Notes: generated by a model from the sequence alone, not told the origin. DNA of 64,000 bases from Cloeon dipterum (GCF_949628265.1 NC_088786.1:21039681-21103680), one strand, 5' to 3'; shown: positions 27,701 to 39,741, numbered from the stretch's first letter. A program made the numbers and translations.

Positions 27701-30700
27701 TGCAGCGTTTTCACGCGAGAGAAAAAAACAGCACACGTAGGAAAGAGATCAGAAAGGACGCAGAGGGAAAATAAAAATATCTGTGTAGTTTCTGGGGAGG
27801 TTTCCAGGCGAAAAGGCTCCGGGGATTTGATGTGTAGGGAGCGAGAATGTAATAGTGGTAAATGTCAAGAACAATTCCCTCTCACAAAAGAGATGAGCAG
27901 GGAAGTAGGAAAATATGATTTTGGACTCAAAATGCTGCTGGTTCAGGAGAAAAACAAAAAATTTGAGACAAAACCAGCCCGTTAGGAGTGTCAAAGCAAT
28001 GAAAAGTATTTGAGAATTTCAAGGGATCTATGATACCGGCTGCTCAATATCAAAGTGGTTGTTTAAATGCTTGGAAGTAATGCTCAAGTAGTTCAACAAG
28101 CTGGAAGGTGCCACTTGCTGATTTTCGCACCATTCCAGCGTCTTTAGGGACAAATTTTTGGCGTTTCAATAATAGAACTCGGTGCGGGCAGTCGGAAAGA
28201 TAGCCACATTTAACCCATAGCTCCTCTGCGGCCACTCAGGCTACATGTTATCCGCTCGGCACCCAGATGGGCTGAGCAGAGGTTAAAAAAATATTGAAAT
28301 TTAACATCAATTTCAGACATTAAAACAAATGCTTGAAACTTTTGACAAGGTGTTTTGAATTAATTCTTGATAAAAATTAGTGCAAAAACATACGCTCTCT
28401 CTTTCTAAATAATCGTATATTGAACGATAATTGCACTTCCGCCACTCAAAGCCATAGCCAGATTAAAAAGAAGCATGGGAGAATATGAATTATGGCTGCA
28501 ATTACAAATTAAATTTCCCTCTCCTAATTGCAGGCCGTCGTCGTGTTTAGGATAATATAATAATCTTTGACGTGTCCTTAATACTTATATTTTCACTGCT
28601 ATTATAACACACACAGCATCTGCTTAGATTTATGGCCCATCCTGTGCACTAGCTGGCTGCTCCTCTGAATTTCCGACCGAGTGTAATTGTTTCGAGAGAG
28701 GCGCGCGGGTCGAGAAAGAGGAGGAGGAGGCGATCCATCAATTTAAACGACGCTTCGCCATCAGCAGAGCACAAAATAATACAACATTATTAGCTATCTC
28801 TCTCTCCCAGCGTTTATTTATTTATTTATTAAGGTGCGCGGCGAACAGCAACACACAGAGCCGTTCGCGTTTTGACGATGAACGATGAGAAAATTCAGGC
28901 AATAAAAATTAATAAAGGTCCCGACCGCGAGCTACAACTTGATATTGTAAAAAAGCAGTAAAAATTTGTATTTCCAGGGTAGACGCGCATAAAAAAGGGT
29001 TGCGGCAGCTAGTCGCGTGATTTGTTCTCTCGAATGGGGCAAATTGTTTTCCCAATTAGCCCGGGCCGGTGTACACACAGATTTTTTTATAACTCGGCGC
29101 GCGGAGTTTATTGAAAAAGGATAGAGACATCAGCAGGTAGAAAAAGAGGAGCAGCGCGATATCGCGCGCACTCTGTTGTTACTACTATTATTATTATTGT
29201 ACAAAAAGCGGGGATAAAAAATGTGTACAAGAGAAAATAATATTCTAAGAGATGGGATCTCGTCTTCTTCTCCTTTTCGAGTGCAGCAGCCTGTTATTAC
29301 CGGCGAACCACCTCTCGTCCGCCGCCGCTTATAATATTATTTCTCTCCAAACACGGCGCGCATCACGTATACATATCTCGCTGCTTTTTCTGCTGCTCGG
29401 CTCACTCGCCGGCCGGTCGGGTAATTTTGGTGTGTGTTAAGTCGAAATTGAGAGGAACGAAAATATGCTGCTGCCCGCGGGCTGCGATGTCGAACCGAAA
29501 TCCGGCCGCGGCGACGAGCGAGCTGATTGAATTCGCCTGCTCTTTCTCTATATCTCGTGTAATCCTAATAAAATGTCTCAATCCGAGTTTGAGTGCTGAT
29601 TTATTGCAGCAGCCGCGAGGCTCGAATTATTATTATACACAATTTTTCGCGAGACGCCAGTAATTTCCTTCCACTCGGCGACTCAAGTGCTGGCTGGCCT
29701 TTTTCTTTTCCTTTTTTGATTTATTGCCGCTATTCAAATTGCCGAATGCGAAAAGCGATTCGTCGTGCTGGCTGGCCAAATTACCGCCGCAAACGTCTCA
29801 ATTCGTGCGCTGCCTGCGAACCAATAAATTAAGCCGGCGCTGCAACAATTTGCGTCAGTAGAGAGGTAGATAATTAAATGTTTGGAGCGAACCGGACGGG
29901 CAGCAGATTGAAATTGCCGCGCGCGTATAATCAAACGCCTCTCTATACTCGCCGGGCATTTGTGTATGCGCGATGCAAAATAATAATTAAGTCGTTTTCT
30001 TTCAATAAAACGGGAATTCGTAATTAAAAGTCCGTCATCCACTTTTATGAGGTGATAAAATGAATATTTATGTGTTTGATTGAGAGTGATTATCTTGCGC
30101 ATAAATTTAAAATGTTTTGTAAGCACAACCAAGCATAACATTACACATTCGTTGCATGGTTTATTTATTTTACAAATTTCAGGAAAACGAACTATGGTAT
30201 TAACTTATTTTGATAGAATTGAAATTTAAAAAAAAAACTACTCTACTCGACATTAATCTAAGGGTTAACTTTTTGAAGAGAGAAGCCTCATCGCTTGTTG
30301 ATCTGAGCAGTAATTAACCTGTAAAAAGTTTTACACCGCAGTATATAGCTCTGCGGGAGCAAATTTAATAGAGAAAGAATGTAGATAGATCTTTTTACAC
30401 CCTATAACTTGCTCTTTACGACAACTCTCTCTTTTATTGCAGTACTTAAGAAACATTTATCAACTGGCATATTAAGTAAGACTTGACCGGTGGTCAAAGT
30501 CTTATGTAGAGTCATTAGCCGCAGTCGATATATTATCATTTATCAAATTTGCATCTATATAACGTCCAAGGTCTGATAAATGTTATTTGTTTTGTTCTCA
30601 GGTGTGGTTCCAGAATCGGAGGGCCAAGTGGCGGAAAAAGGAGCACACAAAGAAGGGACCGGGCCGGCCGGCGCACAACGCGCATCCCCAAACGTGCAGC

Positions 30701-31126
30701 GGCGAGCCCATCCCTCCGGAGGAGCTGGTGCGCAAGGAACGCGAGCGCAGGGAGAAGAAAATCATGAAGTCGCTGGAGAAGCAGCAGAAGAAGCTGGCCC
30801 TGAAAGGTATCCACGTGGACCTGGAGGCGTTGCGCAGGGACTGGGAGGCGCAGCAGCGGCGCCGCCTGGGCCGGTCGGGGCCGCTGGGCCCCGGGGGTGA
30901 AACCAGGTCGCCGTCGAGCTGCGGCTCGTCCAGCATACGCGACGGTGAGATCGACGTGGTGGGGGAACTGAGCTCTGACATCGGCATCGACGACTCGGAC
31001 GATGAAGAGGTGATCGTCACCGACGACGAGCCACCGTCGCCGCCAATGCCGCAGTCGCAGCGCCCCAACCCCTTCAGCATCGAGTCACTGCTAGCCCGCG
31101 GCGCCAGCGGCGCCCCCATCTCGTGA
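9329..31126 (+). CDS. unc-4: Unc-4/UNCX paired-like homeobox transcription factor (three exons)
   Basis: This is a sequence-specific transcription factor, probably a repressor; the family specifies neuron identity in nematodes and insects. Exons are 9329-9713, 22888-23096 and 30602-31126, with splice phases 1 and 0, giving 372 aa. Residues 1-128 are Ala/Pro-rich with a poly-Ala tract. Residues 129-152 are a Gly/Asp linker. The homeodomain is residues 153-212, beginning [20 protein letters not shown] and ending [13 protein letters not shown], with Gln at homeodomain position 50. Directly after it comes [15 protein letters not shown], then [12 protein letters not shown], the hallmark extension of Unc-4 proteins. 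A Lys/Arg/Glu-rich coiled region and an acidic serine stretch follow. FSIESLL at 356-362 is an eh1 motif, known in this family to recruit Groucho. The intron after homeodomain residue 46 is the classical position. The start is uncertain: in-frame ATGs at 9065 and 9203 would add Arg-rich sequence typical of translated GC-rich 5' UTR. A mono-exonic or short-intron neighbour is excluded because exon phases join only this way. Confidence 0.95.
9714..22887 (+). other. unc-4 intron 1 (13.2 kb)
   Basis: It is bounded by GTGAGT and TTGCAG. No convincing internal coding exon is seen apart from a weak alternative first-exon candidate at 10282-10417. CpG-rich blocks (about 10.3-13.0, 13.9-15.7, 16.2-16.9, 17.6-18.6, 19.2-20.1 and 21.2-21.9 kb) alternate with AT-rich stretches. 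The most AT-rich are about 15.66-16.2 kb, 17.1-17.35 kb (with a repeated TTTATTATATAATAA unit) and 21.9-22.5 kb. TAATTA-type homeodomain core sites are frequent, which would suit autoregulation, but at this AT content they are also expected by chance. Confidence 0.6.
10282..10417 (+). CDS. Possible alternative first coding exon of unc-4
   Basis: An ATG-initiated frame ([10 protein letters not shown]...) with a poly-Ala tract ([11 protein letters not shown]) runs 45 codons to a good donor, C|GTAAGC at 10418. The leftover single base gives phase 1, exactly what exon 2 of unc-4 requires, so splicing would give an alternative N-terminus joined to the homeodomain. Chance of matching phase is one in three, and CpG-rich non-coding DNA can mimic this. 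There is no homology support. Treat as a hypothesis. Confidence 0.2.
22888..23096 (+). CDS. unc-4: unc-4 exon 2 (linker and homeodomain residues 1-46)
   Basis: The acceptor TTGCAG precedes a Gly/Asn/Asp linker, then the homeodomain from KRRRSRTNF through ESRVA. The donor GCG|GTAAGA falls in phase 0, after homeodomain residue 46. Helices 1 and 2 and the loop ([20 protein letters not shown]) are all recognisable as Unc-4 type. Confidence 0.95.
25647..25690 (+). repeat. Dispersed repeat R3, copy 1
   Basis: This segment (AAGGTAAAATACTGCTGATC, then TGAGGCCTGCGGGGCCGAA) matches the reverse complement of 49003-49049 over about 45 bp, with few substitutions and a short indel. The GC-rich core CTGCGGGGCCG is unusual in this AT-rich context, so common descent is more likely than chance. 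No coding content is seen. Confidence 0.55.
26986..27028. repeat. Short AT-rich inverted repeat
   Basis: AAAATGATAATTT is mirrored by the reverse complement of TTATTATCATTTT across a short AAAATATTTT-type spacer. It could form a hairpin, but its AT richness makes chance origin possible. Confidence 0.4.
27973..28290 (+). repeat. Dispersed repeat R1, copy 1 (internally deleted)
   Basis: It shares with copies at 49831 and 59124 the leading ACCAGCCCGTT, then GGAGTGTCAAAGCAATG, a central CACTTGCTG...CATTCCAGCGTC block and TTGGCGTTTCAATA. It ends with CTCCTCTGCGGCCACTCAGG, a CATGTTATCCG block and GGGCTGAGCAGAGGTT. About 25 bp near the left end (GGCTCGCATTGTTAAGGCAC in copy 2) is missing, removing half of the terminal hairpin. 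No protein is encoded, so it is a non-autonomous transposon or SINE-type unit lying inside unc-4 intron 2. Confidence 0.75.
30602..31126 (+). CDS. unc-4: unc-4 exon 3 (recognition helix to C-terminus)
   Basis: The acceptor TTCTCAG is followed by [19 protein letters not shown], which completes homeodomain helix 3, then the Unc-4 signature [18 protein letters not shown] charged helix ([20 protein letters not shown]) and an acidic serine region ([12 protein letters not shown]) follow. The eh1 motif FSIESLL lies ten residues before the stop at 31124-31126. The translation is open over 525 nt with strong codon structure compared with flanking DNA. Confidence 0.97.
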   Translation: MWFQNRRAKWRKKEHTKKGPGRPAHNAHPQTCSGEPIPPEELVRKERERREKKIMKSLEKQQKKLALKGIHVDLEALRRDWEAQQRRRLGRSGPLGPGGETRSPSSCGSSSIRDGEIDVVGELSSDIGIDDSDDEEVIVTDDEPPSPPMPQSQRPNPFSIESLLARGASGAPIS

Positions 31127-31372
31127 TACGAATGCTCCCCTCCGCCCGCCCTACCTCCCCCTCCCCGCTTCTGCCGACAGAGGAGAAGGACCGACCAATC
31201 GCGCACATATCAGCTGCGGCTACCCAGTCAGTGATTTCTTTGTGTTTGTTAATTGTGAGAATATGTGGACGTTTATGGAGGAAGGACCTGTCCTCGAACA
31301 GGGGAGAGTGATGCCAGCTCAGGTTCTCGGGTGCGAACCGCCGTTTAATCGCCAAAATGCAAAATTGAATTT

Positions 31373-31378
31373 AATAAA
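31373..31378 (+). terminator. Probable unc-4 poly(A) signal AATAAA
   Basis: A perfect AATAAA hexamer lies about 250 nt downstream of the unc-4 stop codon on the same strand. It is the first such hexamer I see in the 3' flank. The inference rests only on the hexamer and its distance. Confidence 0.5.
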
Positions 31379-31468
31379 TACAACCGAATAATGCTGAAAA
31401 CTCAACACCTTATCCAGAATGATCAAGCGTAGATTTAATTAAGTCTTTTGAATCGGAGACTTGGAGTA

Positions 31469-32009
31469 GCACTCGAATTTCATTTTTGGCAGTGCCAATC
31501 GATTCCTGAAGTGTCGAATTAGATTATGAAGCTGAATCAATCGGCCAACAATTCGACTCGACAAGCCGAAGTTCAGTGGGAACTTTAAAACCGTTATTGA
31601 TTTGAAACTATATAGTCACAAAAACGCTGATGATGACGAAACAAGGGAAGGGTTGATTGTGGTTCGCTAATTGGCCTTTGACGTAGAGACGATCAGCCAG
31701 CAGCAGCCAGCAGCCAGCCTCGTTGCTTAAATGCTTGCGCTGGCTGTCACTGTGGCGCTGCTGTCTGGATCTTGCTAGATCATTGCTACGTCCAATCGGG
31801 GCACTGCTATTTAACTGATTGGGCACTGGAGTCCTTGTCCTTTGTGGCACATTTTACTAGTTTCAGACCAAAACCACTTAAGTATCTGTTCTTGCGTTTC
31901 CGTTGACTTTCGGCATGTCGTGTCGAACTGTCAACAAAGCGATTCGTCTGCCAAACTTAATTCGACCTTTATAGGAATCGATTGACTGTCAAAAATAAAA
32001 TTCCAATGC
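31469..32009. mobile_element. MITE-like element with about 110-bp terminal inverted repeats, copy A
   Basis: The left end (GCACTCGAATTTCATTTTTG, then GCAGTGCCAATCGATTCCT) is reverse-complementary to the right end, whose complement reads GCATTGGAATTTTATTTTTG, then ACAGTCAATCGATTCCT. Similarity continues inward through GTCGAATTA and a CGAC...ATGCCGAA block. TA dinucleotides flank both ends (31467-31468 and 32010-32011), as expected for Tc1/mariner-type target duplication. The interior has CAGCAGCCAGCAGCC repeats and no transposase, so it is non-autonomous. A related shorter copy lies at 43152-43434 in the opposite orientation. Confidence 0.75.
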
Positions 32010-35000
32010 TAAATCAAGTGAGTCATTTTGTTGCAAATAATAAAGTATTTTGGAAATGGCAAATTAGAATTTTGCATTTTTGACGGACACGCGTGGCCGA
32101 CACCGAGAAGCACGTGCGCAAATCTCATTTTCATTTCCGTGTAAATATCGACTCTCTTTAATCGCCAGCTCTCTGCTAATGATGATAATTATTATATTAT
32201 TACTGTGTAATTACAGCTCACTCCAATATTAAACGTACGAAAAGCAAAGAAAACCGACAATGCGTTTCACTTCCCGCACCTCCTTTGTTTTATAGTCCGC
32301 TTTTTTCTCTCCGCAGCACTATGCATAAAAGACGAGCAGAATATAACCCATCTATCGCAGCTGCAGTAACGCAATTGACTCCCTCGTGGCGGTGTGTGCA
32401 ATTAAATTGGAGTAATTACTCTGATTAGCGGCGGTGGTTTCCCAGCAGCAGCGACAGCCAGCGATCGAAGCTCTTCATTATCTATTTAAGCGGAATGACG
32501 CCGCATAAATTAAATCAGCCGGCGTCTCTCTCCATATATACGTGTGTATTTTATGGCGGAACAAATAGATTGATGAAGCGCATCTATTTTCATTTTTTTC
32601 GCAACATTTTTCACCGTGGTGCACTTCAATTTAATTTGCATTATTTGCGCTGTCAGCACGAACATATGGCAAAGACGTGCTCTATTAATTTTTGAATGAT
32701 GATTTAGAGCTCGTTTTGCATTAGTTGAGATGATTTATTACTGTTTTGTTTCCTGAATATTTCAAGAGGCACTGTTCAATTGGATAGAAAGGGAATATTG
32801 ATGGCTTGCTCAATTGCAACAGACGTGAAAGCTTCAAAACTACCATTGCTGAAAAGTACAATGCCTGTTTATCGCCTAGAATCTCCATGAAACTAAAGCT
32901 ATTAAATATTTAATATTTAGCGTACGTGCGATGGCAATCTTAATTAGGTGTCTAAAACGTGAGGCTTTTCAGTGACACCTCGAAACGCGAGCTACGATAT
33001 TTTTCGGTATAATGAGGTGCGAATGTAAGAAAATAAAAAGAATGGTGTCTGTTTTTCTTCTTCTCTCAATCTGCATGTGGCCACTTTAATGAAAATTGCC
33101 GAATATCACGCACACTCGCGTCTTTTTGTGCTTTTAATGGAGAAAACTTTGTTTGCAGCTGTCGATGCGTCCGCAAGTGGAAAATTATCGCGTAGAAAAT
33201 AATTTCGTTTCTTTTAATTATCATCATCACTCACTGTTTAAACTCTTTCTTCTCGCCGACGAATAAATTAGAAAAATTCACACGCACACGTTCATCTCTC
33301 GCGCTCAAATTATCTTCTTACTTTATTGCCGCGCACGATGAAAATTAAACTCCGGCCATTATTGGCGCCGCGGAAGAATCCACGCGATTTTTATCAGCGA
33401 AATGCGAGATAAGAATACTTAACATTCCGATTGGCCGCGATTGGAATTAAAGAGAGACCGATTTTATCTGATTTTCGCCCAGATAAGATCTGAGTTTGCG
33501 GCGAGGAATGCGCGCGCTTTGTTCACTTGCACGCGGCGTAATTGATGCAGTTGGCGCAGGAATTAAGGACGCTTTTGTTCCAAATGCGTGTGTCGATTCC
33601 GAAGCCACTCGGTCGGCTCCCTTTTAATTACGCTCAAACATCTTCGCTTTCAATATAAAATCCAACAGCAGGCGTACAAAAACAATTCATGCGTGTTGAG
33701 TAATTTTTAATCGTGCAACCCAAAGCCGTCTCTGATACAACAACGAGAGTACACATACATTGTGTGGTAGTGCAATTATTATTCCAAAAGCTCAACTTTT
33801 GAAAGAAATATAAAAACAGATTTTGATGTAGACTTGCTTCAAATTATGATTTTTACAATTTTTCTCTGCTCGGCAAGACGAATCAAATTACATCCGATTT
33901 TCATACCTTTGGAAAGATTTGGATTATTAAAAAGTTTTTCTAAAAGAAAATTGCGTGCAGAATTTTAACGGCTTGTAGTTGAGTTTTATTTTATTTTTAA
34001 AGGTAATTTTCATTAAATTAGGCTTTAATTTGGCTAATATCTCAAAAGATTTTTGCAGCTAACATAACTTGCTAGTTAATACGGTTAAATTTTTAAAAAA
34101 ATTCCAGGATACTTTAATAATTACAATTTGATTAGTTTTTTGCTCCAATTAATTAACAAAATAATTTCTAATCAGAAAAATTTAGACAATCCAGATTACA
34201 ATCGTCACGATTAATATATATACCTTATATTGTAGCTGTTACAGCCGTAAAAAGTCTCCATTCTATTTTCATCTGCTAAGACATTAAAAACGTATATCTT
34301 CGTTCGACTTGTCACATAAACCAAATCTTTAACTGGCTTTTTGACCAAATAAAACATTTTCAAATACATAGGAAATTCCATGTGATATCTCTAACAATAA
34401 AAAATAAATATAATACACCCCGAAATGTGAAAGCTCACTGCCGCAATTATTATCGCTTGAAGTAATCAAAAGGAGACTAAACCGTTCTCGTTCTATATTT
34501 TTTCGTCCATAATCATTATTTTCCACTCAGAAAGCAGTTAAAGCGTTAAAGTGCACATCCTGGAATGCACCTCCGAATGATCCTTTTTATTTCGTTTTGG
34601 AAGAATTGAGACATTAAGCCGTTTCGAAGCAATAAATTTATTTCCCTCCCTCTCCGCTCTATTTCCTTGGAAATTTTCCCTGCACTAACAAAAAGCTCGC
34701 GGGGTGAAGGAAGAAATAATTACACGGCAGCACTTCTCCAGAACTCACGGCCTGCACGTGAAATAGTGCTTTTTATACAACTTCTCTCGTTGTTTTGTTG
34801 GGTTTAGTTCTGTGATTAGCGCTCTTTTTGCTCCATAATTTGGCTGCGGGCACACGAGAAGGAGAGAAAATAAGCGGCCCTCCGCTTATTGTTTTATAAT
34901 CACACACACGCTGGCCAACGGGGCAAATAAAAACGTCTTTTTCAATCGACCAGCTCGGAAATTACACGGCTCGTTCGCTGCCTGCCTCCACCCGACTGCG

Positions 35001-36224
35001 GGCGCTTTTTGAATATCGCAGGCCAGAAATGATGTTATTAAATTTTATTCCCTCTTTCTCGCCAACATTCACGGTGAATGAATTAAGAAAAATGAAACGC
35101 GTTCGTGTTTATTATAAGCAGAGATGATTGATGGTGCATATTTCTTTCGCACGGGGAAAATAAGAGAAACGATTCGTCAGCGCTGTGTGGTTTGATTAAA
35201 TTGCTTCTGCTTTTCCCGATTTTTTCATCGCGCGCGCGGTGGTCTCGTCGGGCACCGCCAAGAGCAAGGGAGCCCCGCGGGGGGCGCCTCGCACACCTCA
35301 ATTACCCCCTCCGGCGGCTAAATTGGACCGCGATAAATGAGAATAAAATCAAAAGCTTCCGTTTTTTTCTCCATCACTCGTTCAATTCTCTTTGGTGAAC
35401 ACCACCTGCTTTTCATTCATACCGCGGGACGACGAAAATTGCCTCAAAAGTGTGGGAAAGCTTTAAAGGATTCTATTTCCACCGAAATAAGAAAAAGAAA
35501 TTTATCATTTATAGGTGATAATTCAAAAATGACTGCTGTGAAGAGAATCGTGTTTCCTTTCTTGGTCTGAAAATACAGGAAAAGGTTGCTAATTCGAAAC
35601 ATGCCACTAAATAATTAACTTCTCTTTGTCCAGGAAATTGTGAGAGGAAAATACAGAGATCCGAGCCTGTCCTGTTGCTCAGGTCGCACAAAAGGAGCGG
35701 CAGTTGAGAGGGCAAGCATACAGCGTAAAAATAATGATCTTAATGTTTATTCTGAACATGATGGATATATTCTGCGAGAGCCCAACAAAGGCTGTTGAAC
35801 AACTAATTTAAAACACGTGGTTAAAGTGTTGATTATTTATCAATTCAAATTATAGAAGGGTGTTTCCGAGAGTAATTTGCAATTTTTAAATTTTTGTTAG
35901 AGTATGTCATCCTGAAGTTCATAAAATTGAGAATATCTCGAGTTTAAGAATAAAAAAGATGCATAATTAGCCAGCCTAAAAAACAAATTTAGAGCACGTT
36001 TTGTATAATTCTTCAAAAGCTTGAGAAACTTTTGACTTAATTTTTAATTTCTGAAATATCTCAAAAACACCATATTTATTTTTTGTGAGTATGGGAGTTG
36101 CTGTGTGTATAGCATTCGTAGAGACTTTCGGATCAAGATGGAGATACTTTTAGTTTGTGAAATATACAGGATCAATGGCTGAAAAAGGTATTTGTAGATA
36201 AGGTTTGATCAAAATTTAAACGAT

Positions 36225-36440
36225 TTGCTGATTTTCACCCTCTCGGAACATGCTGCAGATTACCCCTGAGGTCACAAGACCATCAGAACAGGTTAGGAAT
36301 CGAACCCTGGCGTCAGGGTAGCCGTCGAGGATCGATATAATTAAATTCCCATGTATAGCTACAATATTGACTCCACCGGGCTCTGGATTTGTTCGACTTG
36401 CAAGATCTGCGCACACCGTACGAACGGCCAAGCTTTCAGA
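36225..36440 (-). repeat. Possible tRNA-derived SINE fragment
   Basis: On the minus strand, GGGTTCGATTCC near 36296-36307 matches the RNA polymerase III B-box consensus. The upstream minus-strand sequence CTTGGCCGTTCGTACGGTG is only weakly A-box-like. The T-arm cannot form a proper five-base stem, and the A-to-B spacing is too long for a tRNA. A decayed SINE is the best reading. No second copy was found in the window, so confidence is low. Confidence 0.3.
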
Positions 36441-39400
36441 ATATGTGAAATTTTACCCTTTGGAAGCTATCAGGGTGCCCGCAACCTCATTTTGTTCGTA
36501 AATATCATTTTGTTGAATTTGTTTTAATTTTTAATAAAATTGGAAATGTTCATTTTTAATGTGTAAGTTTCGACAGAACATTAATATTTATAGGGTGCAT
36601 ATTCATACTGACTTATGTAAATATGTTACTCATTAAACAATCCAATCTGATTTTTAAAAATCATTTAATTTTTGTCTTTGCAAATTTTGTATTTACAATT
36701 TGACGTTTAATGTCTCTCAATTTTCATAGCAGAGAAAGTGCAAGGTCAAAAGAGAGAAAAATTCGTTGACGAGGGTTATTTTGGGGGTGCTTGAAACCAT
36801 TCACTCGAGCAGGCTGCGAGTTCGACGAAGTATAATTTTCGGTCCGCGCGGCCGGCAGAGAAACGCGAACGTGTAATTATGTTTGCGCAGGTATAGCAGA
36901 AATAATAAATAATATAAAAAAAACAGCCCAGCACGTCTTAATTGAAAAGCAACGAGGCCCAAGTGTTTTCCGTCGGCTAATTTCGCTCTGGGGCCTCGGC
37001 GAATCGCGCACAAAAACCTTTTTCTCTCGCGCTCTCGTTTCACGTCTCAATTTTCAAATTAATTTTCCCGTCTGACGTGCCGAGGTCTTAATTACTCATT
37101 CCTTTGTTTCCCTCTGCTCGCTGAGCAATTTTCGCACCTGCTGGCTGCGGGAAAACATCGACGACGACGACGAATCGTCTAATGCGATTTCTGCGCTTTT
37201 TTTCATTGCCCCGCAAACGATCGAATTACAAGATTTGCGCGCGTGCAAAATTAAGAAAGCCACGCAAATTGCCTATTTTTACTTTTATCGTTGCTGATCG
37301 GCAATTTAAGCACTAAATTGCTCAATTACTCCAAGCAGCAGATTAATTTAATTAAATTGACTTTTCGCCTGACTAATTACCTCTTCTGCAAAATAAAATT
37401 TCCTTTCCCAATCACCTTTTAAACATCAGCAAGCATGATTTATGAAGATTGATTTTCTCCCGCAGTGAGGGAATCGTGAAAAATATAAAACTCTTACCGC
37501 CAAAACATTGTAAGTCTAAATCTTTATAAAAAATCTGCTTCTTTCAATCAGCAATAAATATTCGTCTCTTCGGCTGCACCGCGGCTGGGAAGGAAAAAGG
37601 GCGCTCGAGTCTGTGAAGAGGCGGCGAGGCACCTGTCCAAATCACCTCAGCGTTGTTGCAGCACACACAATAATTAGCTTTTCTCTCTCCTCCTCCGCGC
37701 GCGGCGTCACAGATGCTGTCGGACGTTAAATTAATGGTTTGTCAGACAAAAACGCTTCACGTCTCAATTACACCGAATTCCGACAATTTATCAAGCACGG
37801 CAATAGCAGACGATAGGTTAATAAAATTTTCCACTCGGCGAGCACACGAAGAGCACATTTTTTGCAGTTAACTTATCGGTCTCGGTGCACTTGCAGAAAA
37901 TTCCTATCAGTAAAGACTTCAAATAAAATAAATAGATTGGCTTCAGCAGACTTAACTGCATCACAACACGTTTGTTCTGTGATTTTCCTAAAAAAATGCA
38001 GAAAGGTTGATTAAAAAAAACATTAAAAGTCTTAGCAAATTGCGATTTTTACTGTCCATTTTTTACATAATTTTTTAAATCAGCTCTCAAGAAATTTAAA
38101 GGCACATTTTGACAGAAATTAGCGATTATCTAAATTTTATGAAAGTAAAGAAAGAAAATTGTGCCAATTTTTATTGAATTACTAATATTTTTTTACATTT
38201 GGTTGTGTTATGTTTCTGCAACATTAAGGTTGAGTGAGTTGAGTCGTTCAGCTTCAAGTTTAATAGCAACAAGACAATTAAAAGCACGTCGCTTTTTTTG
38301 GTTTTAACTCCTGCTCGTCCCCTCGATTAATGATCGCGCGTCGTGCTCGCCTTTCGAGTTAGTTAATAATTTTTTCCTCATCAATTCAGCGGTGTGCTCT
38401 TGCACAGTTGTTTCTCCTCCTCATCTGCTTTCTGGCGAGACGGCCGAGACGTGAAATAAATTTGTTTTGGGCCCTCGCTCTGTAATTAAAAAGAAAAAAC
38501 GCTCCGACCAGGCGAAGAAGCGAGCGGCCGCCGATAATAATTGAATCACAAACGAGCGGCAAAAAATCTTTTATTTATTAATACTGGACTGACTGAGGCC
38601 CCGCCCACCGGGAAAGAGAAAATTATTTTCTTCGTTTCGGCTTCCTATTTAGTAATTTATTTCGCCGGCGAATTTATTATTATTACTTTTCCCCGGCAGC
38701 AGCAGCGTTTGGTGATTAAATCGTTTTTGTTTCGCGCCTCGGAGTCTACTTTGGAATGAGACTAATTAACATGTCACACGCGCGGCACCCAATAGATAAA
38801 AGAGAGACACCGTAAATATAAAAACAACTCGGCGTCCTATCAAGCCGGATAATTGCTTTTCCTCGTTCTCCTTGGCTAGAAATTGATTCGAATATGTTAT
38901 TTGAGAAAATTTATTTTTTTTTTCGCGCTGTAAGGCGAATTATTTGTCAGTCTCGCCGCGTGTATTTATGCCCTCCGGTTTTGCCTCGTAAATCTCGGCT
39001 TATATTCGTTTTTAATTCCTCCTGGCGCGCCAAAACCGCTGCTTTTCGGAGCGATAAATAAATAAATAAAAATGGATTCGAGAGATGCGAATGAATCAGC
39101 GACACACAGTCGTTTGTCAAATTAAAGAGCAGAGCGCGCGGCCAACGCCGAGGGTTCACGCTGCGACGACAACGAGAAAATATTCACAAGTCAGGCAGCA
39201 ACACGGACCCAGAGAGGCGAGAAATTTGTGCTATTTTGTTGTCCCCACCGACACAAAAACACAGCACCCAAATTCCGATCGAAACTCCAGCAGGGAATAT
39301 GAACATACCATTCCTTTTACTCAAATTAATAATAATAATATGCTCACTCGGATGTGCGTAAAAACTACTTAAATATTATTTATATCACCTTTGCAAAAAT

Positions 39401-39683
39401 AAAATAATTATAATAAAATTGAATAATTGTTAGAGAGGAATTTCGAAAGTATGCAGCCTGCGCAACACGGATGACAAAGCAATTGCCTATTTCCTCTATT
39501 TCCTCATTGTACAATTCATTGCAGAAGTGACAGAAATAGAAATACGTGGTTAGCATTTTCCATTATAGTTTTAAATTATCTTGCTGGAACCTCTGAAGTT
39601 TTTCAACCCGACTCTTTGTCATTGAGCAAACAAAATATTTAGGGCTCTGCAACACGGATTTATATTATCAAATATATTTTTGG

Positions 39684-39741
39684 CGTGACCTCTATAGAGG
39701 GGTTGACGCCCTTAGACGCCCTGACACTAGGGGAGGTCACG
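39684..39741. repeat. 58-bp segment with perfect 9-bp inverted ends
   Basis: CGTGACCTC at the left end is perfectly reverse-complemented by GAGGTCACG at the right end. The interior contains the near-duplicate GACGCCCTTAGACGCCCTGA. It may be a small hairpin or a remnant of a transposon end, with no coding content. Confidence 0.4.

Larger units (their letters stand above)
23097..30601 (+). other. unc-4 intron 2 (7.5 kb)
   Basis: The donor is GTAAGA and the acceptor TTCTCAG. No coding exon was found. It contains one member of a dispersed repeat at 27973-28290 and part of another at 25647-25690. CpG-rich blocks lie at about 24.6-25.1, 26.0-26.8, 27.4-27.8 and 28.4-30.1 kb, the rest being AT-rich. 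Confidence 0.6.

Noticed and set aside
36290..36360. Possible tRNA gene on the minus strand
   Set aside because: A B-box is present but the T-stem mispairs and no cloverleaf with a correctly spaced A-box can be drawn.
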